A DNA stretch of 64,000 bases from Zantedeschia hybrid cultivar (Eukaryota; Streptophyta; Magnoliopsida; Alismatales; Araceae). Shown in pieces: positions 1-15,700 of this stretch. The position numbers and the translations under genes are program-made. Below the pieces are notes generated by a model. That model saw only the letters and a program-made list of their open reading frames with translations, had not been told where the DNA came from and did not search any database. The DNA lies in assembly GCA_030544215.1 (NCBI GenBank), contig JARZZO010000016.1:57825501-57889500 (forward strand). Direction: 5' to 3'. Positions within the stretch are counted from its first letter, which is position 1, and each line of letters begins with the position of its first letter.

Positions 1-3000
1 TGAACCTTCATCACAAGGAAACAAAGCTTTCATTGCATTTGGTACGAAGTAAAATCTATTAAATATTATGAAGGTGAACATTGGATTACTCTTTGGTTAA
101 TCTAAAATGTTTGAATTATCAGATATTTACTATGACCAACTTTTCTGAAGTAACAGATTTTATGCCGTACCAAGCACATTCATAGCATAAAGAAAGAGGC
201 CTTCACACTGATCAGCAGAAAGCTTTTGTAAAGGCAAAGAAAATTAGGGTTAATTTCGAATATATTATCTTTACGGTCTGAATTTCAAAACTACCATAAT
301 TGTGTATGTGTTATCTTGCACATCTTACAAAATATTATACTTACCGAATCTCCTCCACTCCTAACGGGATCCCTAGCTCAAACCAAGTGGCACTCTTTCC
401 CTCAGAAAGACTCCAACTTTTTGGACCCAATCCGACTGCAATCAGAAGCATATCAAGATAAGTTTGGAAACTAGCCGAGACATGAATCTATACTTCAGAA
501 CACTCTTCCTAATTCCAAGTAGATCGCTTTGAACCTAAGGATTCAACTCGAATCCAGTCTGTTCAAAGCAGACCTCCTCTTAGCAATTGTCACAAAAAGG
601 AGATCTAGCCAAGATATACTCTCCATGATCGGAACTGCCTCATAAGCCGCCTCTAAATTACTATATAAAGACCGCTAATTCAATCTCACCAGGTATACTC
701 TCGATAGCCCAAGCTAACTTTGTTTTCCTCTAATACCCTAGTATTTTGACTTAGGCATCGGAGAGAAATCTCCTAGATCAGTGTCGGGAACCTTGAACGG
801 TGTTCTCCTTTGCAAAAATAGTTGATTCCCAACCCTCTAATCTCACACACTTAGCAACTCGTCCTAGATCATGGTGGACGAGATTTTGGCCATCATATAT
901 CTAGAATTTAGATCCTCACACACTTGAAAGTGAAAGGTGAACATTGTCTGAGTGGAAATTTAAGCAAATGTATAGAGATAGGGAAAATGATTCCTATGAT
1001 TGTAACGGGGAGGGAAACAGGAATAAGAGGCTTGCTGCTTGCAACGTTCGCTAAAAGAAATAAATAAATTAAGGAAAATTTATGATAAGTAAAGCATAAG
1101 ATTGGCTTTTGGTTCTGGACAAAAGAGCTAATTGTTCTTGCTTGTCACCTCACTTTTCATAAAAGGATTTCACTATGCTCGTATTTGGATGGAATGCGGA
1201 CTCAATCTTATGTTTATGATAATCAGGTTTTTCATGTATCCTTGGCTTAGAAGTGAAAAAATGTGGCTACCATAAACTCAATCGAGTTTATGGTAATTTC
1301 AAAAACCCAATTATAAACCTGGATACCACGAATCAACTTGGTGGGTGCTAATTTACGCTTAAGATACCCTTAATTAGGTTATACATAAAGAAACCAAACA
1401 ATGATTTATGGAAAATGTATTTATAGGTGACAAAATGAAAACTAAGTTAAAATAACTTTCAAATCATATTCAAATGCTGCATCGAAATAGCCACTAAATG
1501 TGTGAGTTCTAAATGGTTTGGATAATTGGCTTCACTCGCAACCTTGCACTTTCTTTTTTCTTGCATGTTAGGATAAGAGCAAGTCTTTTGGAATGTGTAG
1601 TTCATTTCTACCTTGCACGTGCTTTCGAACTCATTCTCATTTCTCCAAGTGATAAAAATGTGTTATGAAGGAATAATTATCGGGTATTCCCTATAAAAGA
1701 ATTTATTTCTTAGGCAAATTAGTTAGAACATTAACTTACTTATGTTTAGAATGCACCCTCATATTTTATTTGTTCCTTAAATGGTTAGTTTGTACCTTGT
1801 GGTGGAATCTTCGCATGCTTAACTTTGTATATCCCATGCAATTAAAATATCAACATGTTCATGTTGCCTAACATAGACAACGCAAGGCACAGTAATCTTT
1901 TCAGTCATAAATGTGAACCACAACCCAACTCCCATGAGAATTGCATGTTTTAGTATATTTTGGTTTTGGTAACATTCGAGGGAAACGAGGAAGCAAGTAC
2001 GTGTTTGATGTTAAACCATTGGCATGTGGTGTTTGCAAAAATATAAGCTGTTGTATATAAGGCTGTTTAGTATCTGAAAGACTAAATTGAACCAATTAAT
2101 TAGGTTTAAATTGAATCGATTTGAAAGTGAAAAGCTTCTGTTATAATCTGAAATCAAACCAAACTATATAATTCGTTTTCTTCAAACACTTAGAAACCAA
2201 GCCCAAGTGAAAACTGATCACGGCATGTTCTAAAATATGCAATTATGTATTTGACTTTTAGGTCGTGTTTCGTGTAACTTCCAATTGAAAATACTTTTGC
2301 ATTTTTATTTAATTACTTTTTATGAAAGCCATTAGATCTTAAAAACCATTTATGTGATATTTTTTTTGCATTTTGACTTCTAACTAAAAGCTACAAGGGG
2401 ATAACTTCCAAGATCGGAGAAAAAATAAAATTGTTATGAAAGAGTTGACTTTCGTAACAAATCAAAATTAGTTATAGTCTCTCTCCCTCAACTCATTCTA
2501 TGTAAGAAGTGAAAGCTAAAAATAACCTTTAAGTAAAATTTTTGCCAAACACGTCCTTAAAGTTAGAAATGTTTCTTTCTAATTTTAAAAGTTAATGGCT
2601 GTTTCCACATCTTTGACAGATTTTTTAATATTTATAATTTACACTTTAAACGACAAATTTTATTTGATCTGCTTATTTTGTTTGCAAGAAAGGCCTATGT
2701 ATCATGACCACATTAGGAATCCAAACTGAATTACAAACTAAACTAAACAGCTTTTCTAGAAAGTGAAAACAATTTGATGCAACATTTGGTTAAAGGAAAC
2801 TTTGGTCTGTTCTGATTTGGCTTCTAATTATGGCTTCGTTTAGTTTGGTTTTGTGGACATTCCCACGAAACCAAGCCAAATCATGAACTCTAGCTGCATA
2901 AAGTGCCAGTGTCAAATTATCCAGTCCCGTCACTTGCACCTCTCTCTTCAAGTTTATTCATTTGCCAACACTTCATTGGTGCTTTGCGTAGAACTATCTA

Positions 3001-3500
3001 TCCATTCATTCACTCAATTGCTAAACATTAGCATATATCATTTGTACAAACAAACGAGGAATAAATAAAATCATCAAGCTCCGAATCTTTGATAAAAACT
3101 TCCAAGGCACACATCATTTTACTTTCTTTTAGGGCCAAGAATGTCATATACTTGCTAAATTCAAAGATCATGCGGACGACTATGAAGTTTCAAGTATTCT
3201 TGGATGCGAGTCTGGCCCAAATCCATGAACAATTGAACATGTTTCATCGCGTTGGTCTCGGGTTTGGACCAGAAGCATTAAGGAATTTCTATGTTTTGAT
3301 CTTCTAGGACATCCAACTTAGACAACTTTCTACGAGCACTAGCCAATTGGGACTGTAACCTCGATATAAGTTTCCACTTCAAATCCCTGATCCCATTACC
3401 CATTAATTCAATTAAGCACAAAAAGACCAGGAAAACAGGTAAAAAGATGTACAAAGTACTTCAAGATTGCATAATTTAAGCGTCCCAGTAACATGTATGG
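1..3500. other. AT-rich 3' flank, no gene
   Basis: No exon-like or protein-like segment is recognisable on either strand; open frames are short and low in complexity. The only distinct structure is a short perfect hairpin near 1268. The last few hundred bases probably include the 3'UTR and downstream region of the minus-strand RNA-binding gene. Confidence 0.5.
1268..1295. repeat. Perfect 12-bp inverted repeat with 4-nt loop
   Basis: The arms TACCATAAACTC and GAGTTTATGGTA are exact complements separated by AATC. The flanks hold no RNA gene or terminator context, so this is reported only as a structure. Confidence 0.6.
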
Positions 3501-3708
3501 CAACAGGCAACAATTTGGGTAGCTTGGCAGAGAAAAAAATGTCAGTATAGCACTATCTTGTTCTATGTAGATGGGCACGGAAGACTATAAATTACATCAC
3601 ATACTGAGAAGACACCCTCATCTGTAAAAACCATTGGGGGCAATAGAGAGGGAGCTCAGGCAAATCCAGTCAGATACTGTCAAGAAGCCTCTCTTTATTT
3701 TATATAGT

Positions 3709-6700
3709 CTAGTAAGGGTGGTACCGGCGTCCACGGTTTCCTTCAGTGCTCCTACCTCCCTCACTTGGGCCACCACTGCGATCGCCCCTCCGAGGTGGTG
3801 GTGGTGGCTGTGAAGACTGTCCACCAGGTTGCTGTCTGAAGTGTGGAGGAAAAACAAAGAATTTGCATGCAAATTCACTTACAAAAGATCACCTAATGTT
3901 CCTATTTTTCAAGAAAATAAAAACAAACTACTTACAGTACATAACCAAGGCGACCATCGGGTAGCATCATGGGTACCATTCTCATTCCCGGTGGCATTGG
4001 CCCCCTACCATAGATCATGGGCTGCACAAGTTTGCAGGACAAATTTTTCATGAGCAAAGTTTGGACTTTGGAGGACTTGCATGACCCTATTAAACTAGGT
4101 AGCAAAGAGTAATTACATGAAGTGTGGGGGCCAGTAGGGGCCACAAGAGCAATTAAAAAACTACCTGACCATATCCTGCCCCACCATAGCCAGCAGAATA
4201 AGCTCCATATGGATCTCCACCATATCCATATGCAGGGTAAGGTGAATAGCTTGGAAGAAGCCCGGGTTTAGCAGAATTCGTGGCAAGATCAGTCTTCCTA
4301 TCACTCTGAGGTTTAGCGAGTGTTGCCTCTATAACGTGACCTGTAATCCATAGGAAAAAACATCATCATGCGAGCTTGGGACCCAACAAAAAAGACACTT
4401 GGAATTCACTAGAAAAATAAACAAACAAAGTCAATTGACTGCCGAGGAAGCTAGCCAAGGTCAAGAAATTAATACATGCTTTTATTAAACAACTTTGTTA
4501 AAGAAAACCAAGAAAGTCAACTGATTGCCAAGGAAGCTAGCCACAGTCGAGAAATTAATACATGCTTTTACTACATGACAACTTTGTTGAGGCCTTAAGA
4601 CTGTTACATCGAACAAAGTGAATTGTTAATGAAAAGGTGTCAAAAAAATTCTCATAATCTAGGAAATAATCGCTGTAAAATTCCAGGTCTCAAAGACTGT
4701 GGACACCTTAGCAGTCTTCAACTCGTTTAATTATGTACATAACAAGAGAAAAGAAGCTACCATCAACTTCATATTTCTCAGTTCCCTTGACCGCCTTTAG
4801 TGCACTTGATCTTTCTGCAAAATGGATGAATCCAAAGTCCTTTTTGGTCTGCCCAGCTTTAGGTGGTGGAAGAACAACCTTTGTGATCTCTCCATGTCGT
4901 TCAAAAAGTTCTTTTAACTTTTCTGAAGTGATGTTCTCTGGTAGATTTTTTACATATATGGCCTTCACCTGGAAAGTATAAATACATCACTCTATGCAGC
5001 AGAGGATCTTAAACACGAGTAATGGCAATAAAGATAGAGTTTTGCATATAATCTTGCACATAAGAGGGATTTTATCCTCAAAGCCAGATCATAAAATGGT
5101 TAATAATCAAATCTTGCACATAAAAGAGGGATTTAAATCTTAAAACCAAATCATACCAGTTGGGAATGATAAAAATAAATACAGATCTTTGTCAATACAT
5201 GCTAATAGGCTCTACATAATGCATTAGGTTTTGAGGATATATGCTATATAAATTTCGCTTTTTCGTGTGCAACTATGTACCCTGGTGGTAGATGCCCTCA
5301 CATTGGCATGCTTGAACTGGGTTCAAATCCTAGTGGGTAGATGCCACTGGTTTCCACCTAGTTTTTCAATTTCATCCCACGTTTTCCATGGGAGTATGCA
5401 GATGAACCCAGCTGATACAGGCTGCTTTTTCACGGAGTTCTTAAGAAGAAAAAAAAAAAATTCAACTCATCAATGATCCAAATTTACACACCACATTGTT
5501 ACCCATAAGCAGATTTTGAACTTTTAATGTGGTCCTGTCTTGAGTTCAACACCTTACAAAAGACCTAGACAGCATTATTTTCATAACAAGTGAAATGAAA
5601 GCTGATTCAAGTTCGATCATAAGAAAGATAGTAATAAAACACCAGGGGCATTTTAACCTAGACAATTAGCATAACTAGTGATATTCAAGATATGTAACTT
5701 CGTTCACACCCAGAGAACCAGATAATGAAACTTAATGGGGGTTCATTATTTTCTTCATTAAACTAAGACATGCATTCAAGTATCTGAAACCTAGTAATAA
5801 AACATTGAGACACGTTACACACAAAAGTAAACATCATCATTCTGCATGACATCATGAGAAGGTCCAATGATATTTAATTAATCAAATCTTTTCACAAATT
5901 ATGGGGTGGAGGATCAAATAAGATATAGACAAGCCAAATGTTAGCAAGAATATCATTAATAAAGAAAGTAACAAATCAGCTTCTTAACTGAGATCATGAA
6001 GAAAGTTAATAAAGCAAGTAATGGAAAATTCATCAGTTGATGCGGGCAAGACTAAGCTAAGTATGACCATTGACCAGTGTTACTATTCCACAAGACAACC
6101 AAAGGAGCATGCTGAAAGCAAAATTTACTGACCAACAATCCTACAACCAGTGAATTCACTCACAGAGAGAATAATCCCTACAGAGATAAATCAAAAGAAA
6201 AACAGGAAAACGTGTCAAAGCTTGAGAGGCCTTTTTGATAGAGGTCTAAACATATACTAGGTTTTGTTATGATATTGAGTTTCTTCCATACAAGAATAGC
6301 AAAATTGATAGATGAGGATGGTAGCCTTGCTGGAACGGTAAGGTTGCGCCACTGTGACCCGGACGTCACAGGTTCAAAACAGTAAACATCCTCTATGCCC
6401 CCCCCCCAACAAAAAAAACACACACACACAAGGGTAAGGCTGCATGTATTTGACCCTCCCCAGACCCCCAGTGCCAGGAGCCTTGTTGCATAGGGCTGCA
6501 TTTATCAAAATTAATAGAAGAAAGCCAAACACTTTCTATTAGGCACTATTAACAATAATATGAAAATTGTTATCAATATAAGCATGCAATAGAACCACCA
6601 AACATGCTGTTAACTTATTTAAGGGATCAATCCTTTTCTCCCTTCGATCAGCCAACTTGGCCAATCTGATCTGGTCCAGAGGGGCTGCCCAATCTGGCAA

Positions 6701-9700
6701 CTCAATCCAATCTTATCAAGCATGCATCAATGTGGGTCTGTAAAATCCAATAAGGCCAATAATTTGGCAAATATTTCTAATTAACTGTCTTGCTTAATGT
6801 CAACCACCTACAAGGTGATACACCTAGTTAAGATGGCTTTGGACAGAAGGCAACCTGTCCAGTGGCCCATGAGGGAAGTTAGAAAATATTCTTGTGCAGT
6901 TAAGCTCGTACAACCACGGAACAACTTCGAAGGTCCCTTGGGCAACTGAAAGAGATTGAACCAAGGAAAAAAAAAAACATCAGAATTTGGCATATTCAAT
7001 AGGTTTTCCAACCAAAACCAGCCACTAATATTCAAGAAATGCCTCAAAGCACGAATTCTGCAAATAAAAGATGCTAACAAATAGAACAAAATTAAGACAA
7101 AAAAATGAGTAGCAGAACACCCATCCCCCTAGGGGGTTGGAGGGGAGGCTGATGAGAGGGGCCTCTGGCCAAAATTGAGGAGAAGATCTGAGGAAACCCA
7201 GCTTCCAATGTCAAGTGGATTTGGAGCACATCCATGATGTGAGATGACTAAACCATGGGTTTAAGATCATGGAAGTGTCATCAAGATAAGCACCAAAGAT
7301 TAATCATGGGAAACCAAACAGCCTAGTGCACTTTTTGGAAACACCAATGAAATGAGCTATGCACTGCATCAACCAAAAAAAATGAATGCAAGCTAAGGCT
7401 CAAGATTTTTGAAGTCTGCAACAGAAGAAGAGAAAAGTATGCGAGAAGGATATAAATAAAATTCATGTATCATGGATGACAAAGAGCTAAAATTAGTGTA
7501 ACATGTTTGTGGCGAGAGCCAGTAAAGTTTGTTTTTAAGACCTCTAAACCATTCCAAGGGCATCTACATTATCATCCATTAATTAACTCCGCCTAAATAT
7601 GAGCCTCCTGTCCTTAGCTGGTCCCAAGTCCGGATAAAGGAGGAGGGTTGCGGTGGGTGACAACCAGATAAAAATCTTGTCACATCTTACAATCAAAAGT
7701 AACGTTGGGGCATCATCTACTTACGACGTGCTGCACCGGAGTCCAGATGTAGTGAGAAATAGGCAAGGGTGGAGGACGTTCCCCGCAAGTGATGCGCCAC
7801 GTTGGCACTCAGATGTGGTGTTAAATGAACAAGGATTACCATATCATGGACGGGTGTGGGTAAAGAACCTAGTCCATAGAACTGAACAGAGAATAAGACA
7901 TAGGACAAACTTATAGAATAATAGATGTTATTATATAAATAATTATAAGAAAGTGCAGGTTGAGTGGAGGATAAAAGTAGGTTCTTGGAATATCGGATCT
8001 CTTACAAAAAAGTTCATGGAACTTGTTGACACTATGGAGAGAAGAAAAGTCAATATTGCTTGCATTCAAGAAATTAAATGGATAAAAGAGCGAAGTAAAG
8101 AAGTGAAAAATACAGACTACAAATTGTGGTATACGAGAAATGAGAGAAATAAGAATAGGATAGGTATTATTATTGATAAGATTTTGAAGGATGCAGTAGT
8201 AGCGGTGAGGAGAATAGGAGATAGGATTATCTTAAGTGCAATTAATTATAGAGAGAGATGCGATTAATGTAATTAGTGTCTATATTCCACAAGTTAGATC
8301 AAATAGTGACAGTAAACGGAGGTTTTGGGAAGATATGGATGACTTTATACAGCATACCACATGAAAAGAATATCTTTATCGGTGGGAACCTCAATGGGCA
8401 TGTAGGAAGTGAACTTTAGGGTTATGAAAAGATCCATAGAAGTTTGGCTTTGAGACCATAAATGAGGAGGGAAAAAGCATCCTCGATTTTACTATGGCTT
8501 ACGACCTTATACTAGCAAATACTCACTTTATAAAAAAAGAATCCCATTTAGTGACTTTTAAAAGTGGACAAAATAGAAGCCAAATTGACTTCCTTCTCGG
8601 AAGGAAGACAAATCGCACTTTATGCAAGGATTGCAAAGTTATCTCCGGAGAGGCCTTAACAAGTCAGCACATATTAATAGTCTTAGATATTAAGATCAAG
8701 AAGTAGCCGAGTACGTTTAGAAGGAAGACTGCTACTAAAATAAGGTGGTGGGAATTAAAAATGATAAAGCAAATGATGTTTAAGAATGAACTTCTCAATA
8801 TAGGTGATTGAAAGTCAGATCTGGAGGTCGATACTATGTGAATAGATATGGCCTCAAAGATTAGAAAAGTAGCTAAAAAAGTACTCGGAGAGTCTAAAAG
8901 ACATGGCCCACCTGCGAAGGAGAGGTGGTGGTGGAATGAGGAGGTACAAAAAACGGTGAAAAGTAAAAGAGAATGGTATCAAAGATTACCAAATTGTGAT
9001 AATAATGAGGCTTATAAACAATACAAGATAGCAAAAAATGAAGTAAAAAAAGTTGTTAGTCGTTCAAGAACTCGGGCCTTCGAAAAAATATATGAGAAAC
9101 TTGGAACCAAAGAAAAGGAAAAAGATATTTATAAATTGATAAGAATAAGAGAGAAGATGTCGGGATCTTAACCAAGTTAGGTGCATCAAAGATAGTGAAG
9201 GAAAGGTTTTGGTAAAAGATGAGGCCGTCAGCGAAAGGTGGAGAAGCTATTTTGACAATCTTTTTAATAGTAATCATAGTGAAAACGTAATGGTCATAAA
9301 ATATACAATAGAGCGTAATGTGAACTATACTAAGATGATTAGATTTTTAGAAGTCAAGGAAGCATTGAACAAGATAAAAGTAGGTAAAACTTGTGGCCCT
9401 GATGAAATTCCTATTGAAGTATGAAAATATTTAGAAGATGTAGTAGTGGAATAGTTGACCCGACTGTTTAACAAGATAATAATATCTAAGAAAATGTCAC
9501 ATGAATGGAAGAAGAGCACTCTTATACCTATTTTTAAAAACAAAGGAGACATCCAGAGTTGTTCAAATTATAGAGGAATTAAGCTCATGAGTCATACTAT
9601 GAAGTTGTAATAGAGAGTTGTGGAATATCGTTTACGTTGTGACACAAATATCTCGGCCAACCAATTCGGCTTTATGCTGGGTCGATCAACTATAGAAGTT

Positions 9701-12700
9701 ATCTTTCTCATTAAGAGCTTGATAGTGAAATATAGAGATATGGAGAAAGATCTACATATAATGTTCATTGATTTGGATGAAGCCCATGATAGAGCTCCAA
9801 GAGATGCCTTGTGGTTGGAGCGCAAGAAGGTATCTACAAAGTACATACAAATATTAAGAAACATGTATGAAAGAACAACTACTAGTATCCGCACGGATGG
9901 AGGGGAAACAAGAGATTTTCCTATTTCCGTTGAAGCGCATCAAGGATCAGCAGTAAGTCATTACCCTTTTACATTAATTATGGATGATTTAACAAAGGAT
10001 ATACAAGAGAACATTCCGTAGTGTATGATATTTACGAATGATATTGTGTTGATAGATGAGACGCAAGAAGAGTTAATAGAAAACTAGAATTTTGGAGAAG
10101 CACCTTAGAGTCTAAGGATTTCAAGTTAAGTAGAACTAAGACAGAATACATGCATTATAAGTTTAGTGAAAGTCGGATGGGCGAAAATGAGGGAGTTAAC
10201 TTGGATGAGATAACAATACCCTAAAGCACCCATTTCAAATATCTTAGTTCGATCCTCCAAAAAGATGGAGGGTGCGATGAAGATGTTAGCCATAAAATTA
10301 AAGCAGGATGGGTAAAGTGGAGACTTGTTACGGAATATTGTGTGACCGCAAGATCCCAACGAAGTTGAAAGAAAAATTCTATTGTACGGCGATAAGACCT
10401 GCAGTGTTGTACGGCAATAAGTGTTGGCGATGAAGGGGCAACATGCCCCTAAGATGAGTGTTGCCGAGATGAGAATGTTAAGGTGGATGTGCAGACACAA
10501 TAGGCTAAATAAAATTCGCAATAAATATATTAGAGAAAAGGTAAAAGTGGTACTAACTGAGGACAAATTGAGAGAATGGATATTGAGATGGTTTGGACAT
10601 GTTAGGCATAGCCCTAAGGAGGCTCTAGTTACAAAAGTAGAACGTATTAGGATAGATGAGGGAAAGAAAGGGAGGGGTAGACCTAGATTAACTTGGAAGA
10701 GGATGGTACAATATGATTTGGAGGCTTTGAACATGTTAGAAGAGATAGTCCAAAATCGTTTAGAGTGAAGACAGAGAATCTATATAACCAACCCCAATTA
10801 TTTGAGATTAAGCTTGGTTAAGTTGAGTTGAGTTTAGTTGAGTAGAATTAACATCACAACGAGGATGTTTCCAGAAAGTGCCTGAAAAGGGCAGAAAGAA
10901 CTACCAGGAACCACCACACATACCATGGTCCTCATATAAAGCAGGACAACAAGAATTATCTGCAGTTACAGCGCTGGAAGATCTTCATAGGAAAAGCAGT
11001 TCTTACAGTAAGGGTGTCGGCATTCTTGATAGGCAGTTAACTGTCCATAGAACATCCCTCTCTCTGCAACTGATAGGACCATAAACTTCGAGCAACATCA
11101 TGGCAAATTTAGCAACTGCTGCATACTGATTCACTGTGACTGAAAACTCTTCAAAACCAAGCAGTTGCCCTTTCCACATATCCTTGTTCCAGGCTATCAA
11201 AGTTCCCTGTGGATGTCCCACTGATCTTCTGAAGACAAAGTCACACAGATTTAACACATCCTATGTCCAAACTTTTTGTTTCTTATAAACAAGGAAATTC
11301 ATTTTCTTCCTCCTCATCACATCTCCAACTGCAATGATATATATGGGGGTTATGCCCCACCTTTCACCTTTATCTAGCTTAGATGTTTCTAGGTTGTGGT
11401 CATTCCTTTCCATGCAAACAATTCAGTTTTTGTTCGGGAGCAAACGTGGGCAAAGGGAATGGGATTTGGAAGTGGGGACATTGCAAAGTGAGATTCCCTG
11501 CTTGTGAGTATTTAGAGCCTACACCATCATTAACAGGTGCCACTTTGGACTAGATCCATGAAAACTGGATCTGAACCAGTCCAGTTTTCGCAAATTTCAG
11601 CATGAAACAAACAGATATTCTAATGGTGCTCTTTCAAAGCCCCTAGGGATTGCGTAATTAATTTAGTTTTATTAGACTGTTTATCCAATAAGTTGAACTA
11701 AAATCTTGTGAACCTTTTAAGCCTGTGCAAGTTTGCCACCACCTCCACAACACAGGTGAGGAGAAGAAGGGAGAGAAGCCGCCATCTGCTGCCAGTGTCG
11801 CAGTCGCTGCAGTCCTTTTCTGTCCCCTATCCTCTCCACTTTCTTATTTTCCTTCTCCCCCACCTCCCAGTATGCATCTCATCCTTCTCCCCCAAGGACA
11901 AGTTGCCAAACCAGCAATAATTGCCGAAAGACTAGAACCAGAATAGGAACCAGTTAGGACCAGTCTATTTTGTAATTTATAGAGCAAGGGACCATTTTCT
12001 AAAACTTAATGGCTTCTTGTAGTGTTCAATTTATACTAGTCATATGTATATTTATCAAAGATTTATTTTTATTTTTCACTTCAACAGGTGAGTTTCTCCT
12101 ATGCCAGTCTAGAAACAGATGCACAGGTAGAAGCAGACAGATATCAAGGATTGTGGAATTGGATCAGGTCTTGGAATTAGCTGGGCTGAGTCCAGTTTAT
12201 ATCTGGATCAGGATTGACTTAGAATCAGCCCGACTTTGGACTGGTTCTAGCCAATTCGAGTCCATCTCTATTTTTCCTTTTTTTTACTTAAAGGAAGGAT
12301 TGATTTTCCCCCTTGAAATCAGATCGGCATTGGCTGATCCCAAGCTGGATCAATTGAATGAGCTTAGGATTGGCTGATCCTGCAAACCATGGCAGAACCA
12401 AGCAGGTCCCTGACACAATAGCGTGTGCTAACAACCGGACCTATACAGCTCCAGCTAATGCTGATGCTCACATTTCTGCCGACTGCTCTACAGCTGTTCC
12501 CTACTGCTGTGAAGGCTGCATATACTGACATTGTTTTCTGCAGCATCCAGCACCTAGGACATTTTTCATCATTTTTCTTCTTTTGGCCCACTTCCCAGTT
12601 CTCTTTTTACCTTCCTATCCTCCATTTTCTTCTAATTATCTGCATTGTAAATCCCAATTTTCCTCCTCTCTAGTTTTCTACCATTTCTCATAGAGGTGAT

Positions 12701-15700
12701 TCTAGGTCAGCCTCTTAACTGAATCCCCTGGCTTCCAGGCTGAAGCAAGATCAGAACTGGATAGACTTGTTACATAGTTTATGGATCTTCTTTAGTCCGT
12801 TCTGAGGATTGACCTGAATCATTATCAACACATCCATGAACCTTACAGCAGAGATTCGGTTGTCCATACCACTAACTTGACTTGACAGCAACATTCAAAT
12901 TTAGGCCTTTCTATTTAGACCCAATGCTACATGTAACTAGTTAGAATAAGATAAACATGGGAGAAAAAGTGAAACAAAGTAAACTAGAATCACTTAGTCT
13001 TCTACTAATTTGAGACAAATTTTGTGGATGTAACTAAGCAGAGCAAAATCATTAGTACTGACAAGGCCAAATTAAGATTTTGTAGCTAATGAAAAGGTTC
13101 ACAAGGAAAACGACTCAAGAACAGAAACAAATGTGTGACCGCTTGAAGGGAAAAAGACACTTGTGTGGCATAACTGGGAGAAGAGGGTCATGATGAAAAG
13201 AGGAGGACAGAAAGAGACATAGAAAAAGGGAATGACTGGCTGGCAGGCACCTCCAGCATCACCCTCCTCCATCCCCATTCCACCATGTTCCCCTCTTCAC
13301 CATGAAGGCAGTAGCATGGCCAATCTGATGGCGAAGAAGGTTGCAGTAATGGGGGTGAAGAATAAAGCAACGAAGATGAAAACACAGCCTTGACATTGCA
13401 TCGCTGAGATGCCCAACCAACCTTTGACGTGAGCAAAAAGTGGCCTCTTTGTGACACTAACCACTAGATGATAATGCACCTTTCTCCCTTTTTCTTGGAG
13501 GGGCAGAAGACCAAATTTATACATGAACAAGCAGGAAAAAATGGGATTTCAAAACTGTCGTTAGAGTGAGACTAGTGAACTCTATTCTGGACAAATCTGT
13601 CACCGAAATCCAGCTCAAGAGAAGCAACATAAATAAACAGAGAAACTAGGCCTCACAAGCCTCCCTCCAGCAAACGAGAGATCCTAGGCTCCACAAGGTC
13701 TCAACACTCAAAGGAAGGCTTTCTTTAAAATGAAAAAGAAAGAAAGAGGTCAATGAAATAAAGTAGAGAATGCATCCTAGAACCAAACCATATACGAAAA
13801 GATTCTCTCACATGTTATACCAAAAAGTGTAACATAGGTCAGAAGTTCTTGTATGCTCCCTCCATCTCACTGATTTTCCTAGAATAATCCAATAACATGT
13901 AATTTCAAAAAGTTCACACTTTCCAAAAAAACATTCAAGGAGCACTTTCACTCTTTCTGAAATAGGCACTAATGTGGCTTAGAGGCAAAAATATATGCTG
14001 AACATGCTGCATGATAAATCCACTTTTCTGGGTTCCATTGATATTTGTCAGCGATCCTGCACAACAGCATTCCTTGACTTAATAGTTCCAACCCATTTCC
14101 CTAGAGAACAACAGAGTGAGCCACTGGCAACCTACATTTTCTATCGTGCAACTTTTCAACCACCACGACCACCATCATCAACATCATCAGATAACCGTCC
14201 CATTTATTGGTGATTGGTTACATGAATCCATCCTTTCCCACCACTTTGTTCTGTCCAATGATTTGTAGTTAAACCTAGAAAAAACCCCTTTCGGTCACCC
14301 AAAAAAAAAAATATGAAAACAGTTTAAAGAAGTAAAGAGTCTAGAGACAACCTACGAAACAACCCTAAGGGGAAGAGTCCCAGTCTTTCGGACACTGTCC
14401 AGCCAGGCAGCCACTCACCATAGTGCACATGCACACACAGGCTCTCTAGAGGGGAGGGGATAACAAAATTTGCAGCAAGATCCATAACAATAGCTAATTT
14501 GTTGCCAATGGGTGTTTTTCTTATTTTTATTTTTATTTTTTGAGCGGGGGCCTATTTTCACGAGGGATTTGTGGGAAGAGGAGATCCAACAAGTAGCAGA
14601 GAAGAGCTTCTAGATCATGGTTTTCTATCTCTTCCGGTATCTCCGAGATCTCTTGAGAATATCTGTCCTCCAAGTGTCCCGAGACAAGACTCTAACAAGA
14701 TCAAGAGTAAGACGGAAATAGTGGAAGAATAATGGGAAAGAGTAGGATTGAGGAGAAGAAGATGAGAGGAGATGAGAACGCCAATAGAAGAGAAGATGAG
14801 GATGATGATAGAGTAGGAGGAGCTTCCAAGACACTGAGATGACATTGAGATTCAAAAAAGTAATCCTTATATATGTGCAAATACATTTTTGCATTGTTCT
14901 TATTATCATTATGTTAATGTTAATATCATAAAATGTAAAGGTTATTTTAAGAAATAGAATAGATCATGATTTATGGCTGTTGTTCACAATCTCTTTGAGA
15001 TATCTTCTCTTCAGCCTTGCAAGCTGGTGTTGAGATCCAATATGGTGTTCTTCGTACATGTATATATATGCACGTATATTTGCATGTGTATGTGTACATA
15101 TAGGTGCAAGCAAGGTTCGCCATATCGTTGATCCGTATCAGATCGTATCTTCCCAGATATGGTATGATACCGATCCGACTTTGGCCGACTCGCACGAGTC
15201 CAGCCAATGAGCTTGTTAAAATCAATGAGTTGTTTGTTAAAATTAATGAGTTTAAGTCACACTTTAGAGAAATATATCCTATTAATTGATATAAAAAGTA
15301 TAATTTTACTTATCAAATAAGAAAAACTCAACTTAAAACATTCCATTAAGCATGTATGAGTCGGCACGATCCGGTCCGACTCGGTGCGTATCAGCGGATC
15401 GGGTCGGCTCAGATACGAGTCGACGAGTCGGACCAATTCGGTACGATACGGCAAACCATGGGTGCAGGTGCACATGGTTGTGTATGTGTAGGTGTATCAT
15501 GTATGTACTTATCGTGTTATCATACATATATGTCCCAAGATATTGTCCCGATCTCCCGAGAGTTTACTGAGATCTCTTTGAGATCTCTTCTCCCCAACTC
15601 TCCCGAGATGAAGCCGAGATCCAAGATGGCAAACCTTGTTCTAGATCTACTACAGGGGCAGCAAACAGTCATAGACAATGTACAAATGTACAATTGAGTG

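Larger units (their letters stand above)
7600..10850 (+). mobile_element. Decayed RTE-clade LINE, antisense within intron 4
   Basis: An apurinic-type endonuclease region is followed by a reverse transcriptase region and a C-terminal helical domain, and ends in a GTTGAGTTGAG-type short tandem tail, all as in plant RTE elements. The upstream leader with its CCCAAGTCCGGATAAAGGAGG segment is also typical. Many stops and frameshifts break the reading frame, and the catalytic FADD box of RT reads FTND. The element is opposite in orientation to the host gene, which is the usual bias for intronic LINEs. Ends are approximate and no target duplication was confirmed. Confidence 0.85.

Noticed and set aside
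10126..10734. 202-residue minus-strand frame across the LINE
   Set aside because: Antisense shadow of the LINE C-terminal region, whose plus strand carries the family motifs.
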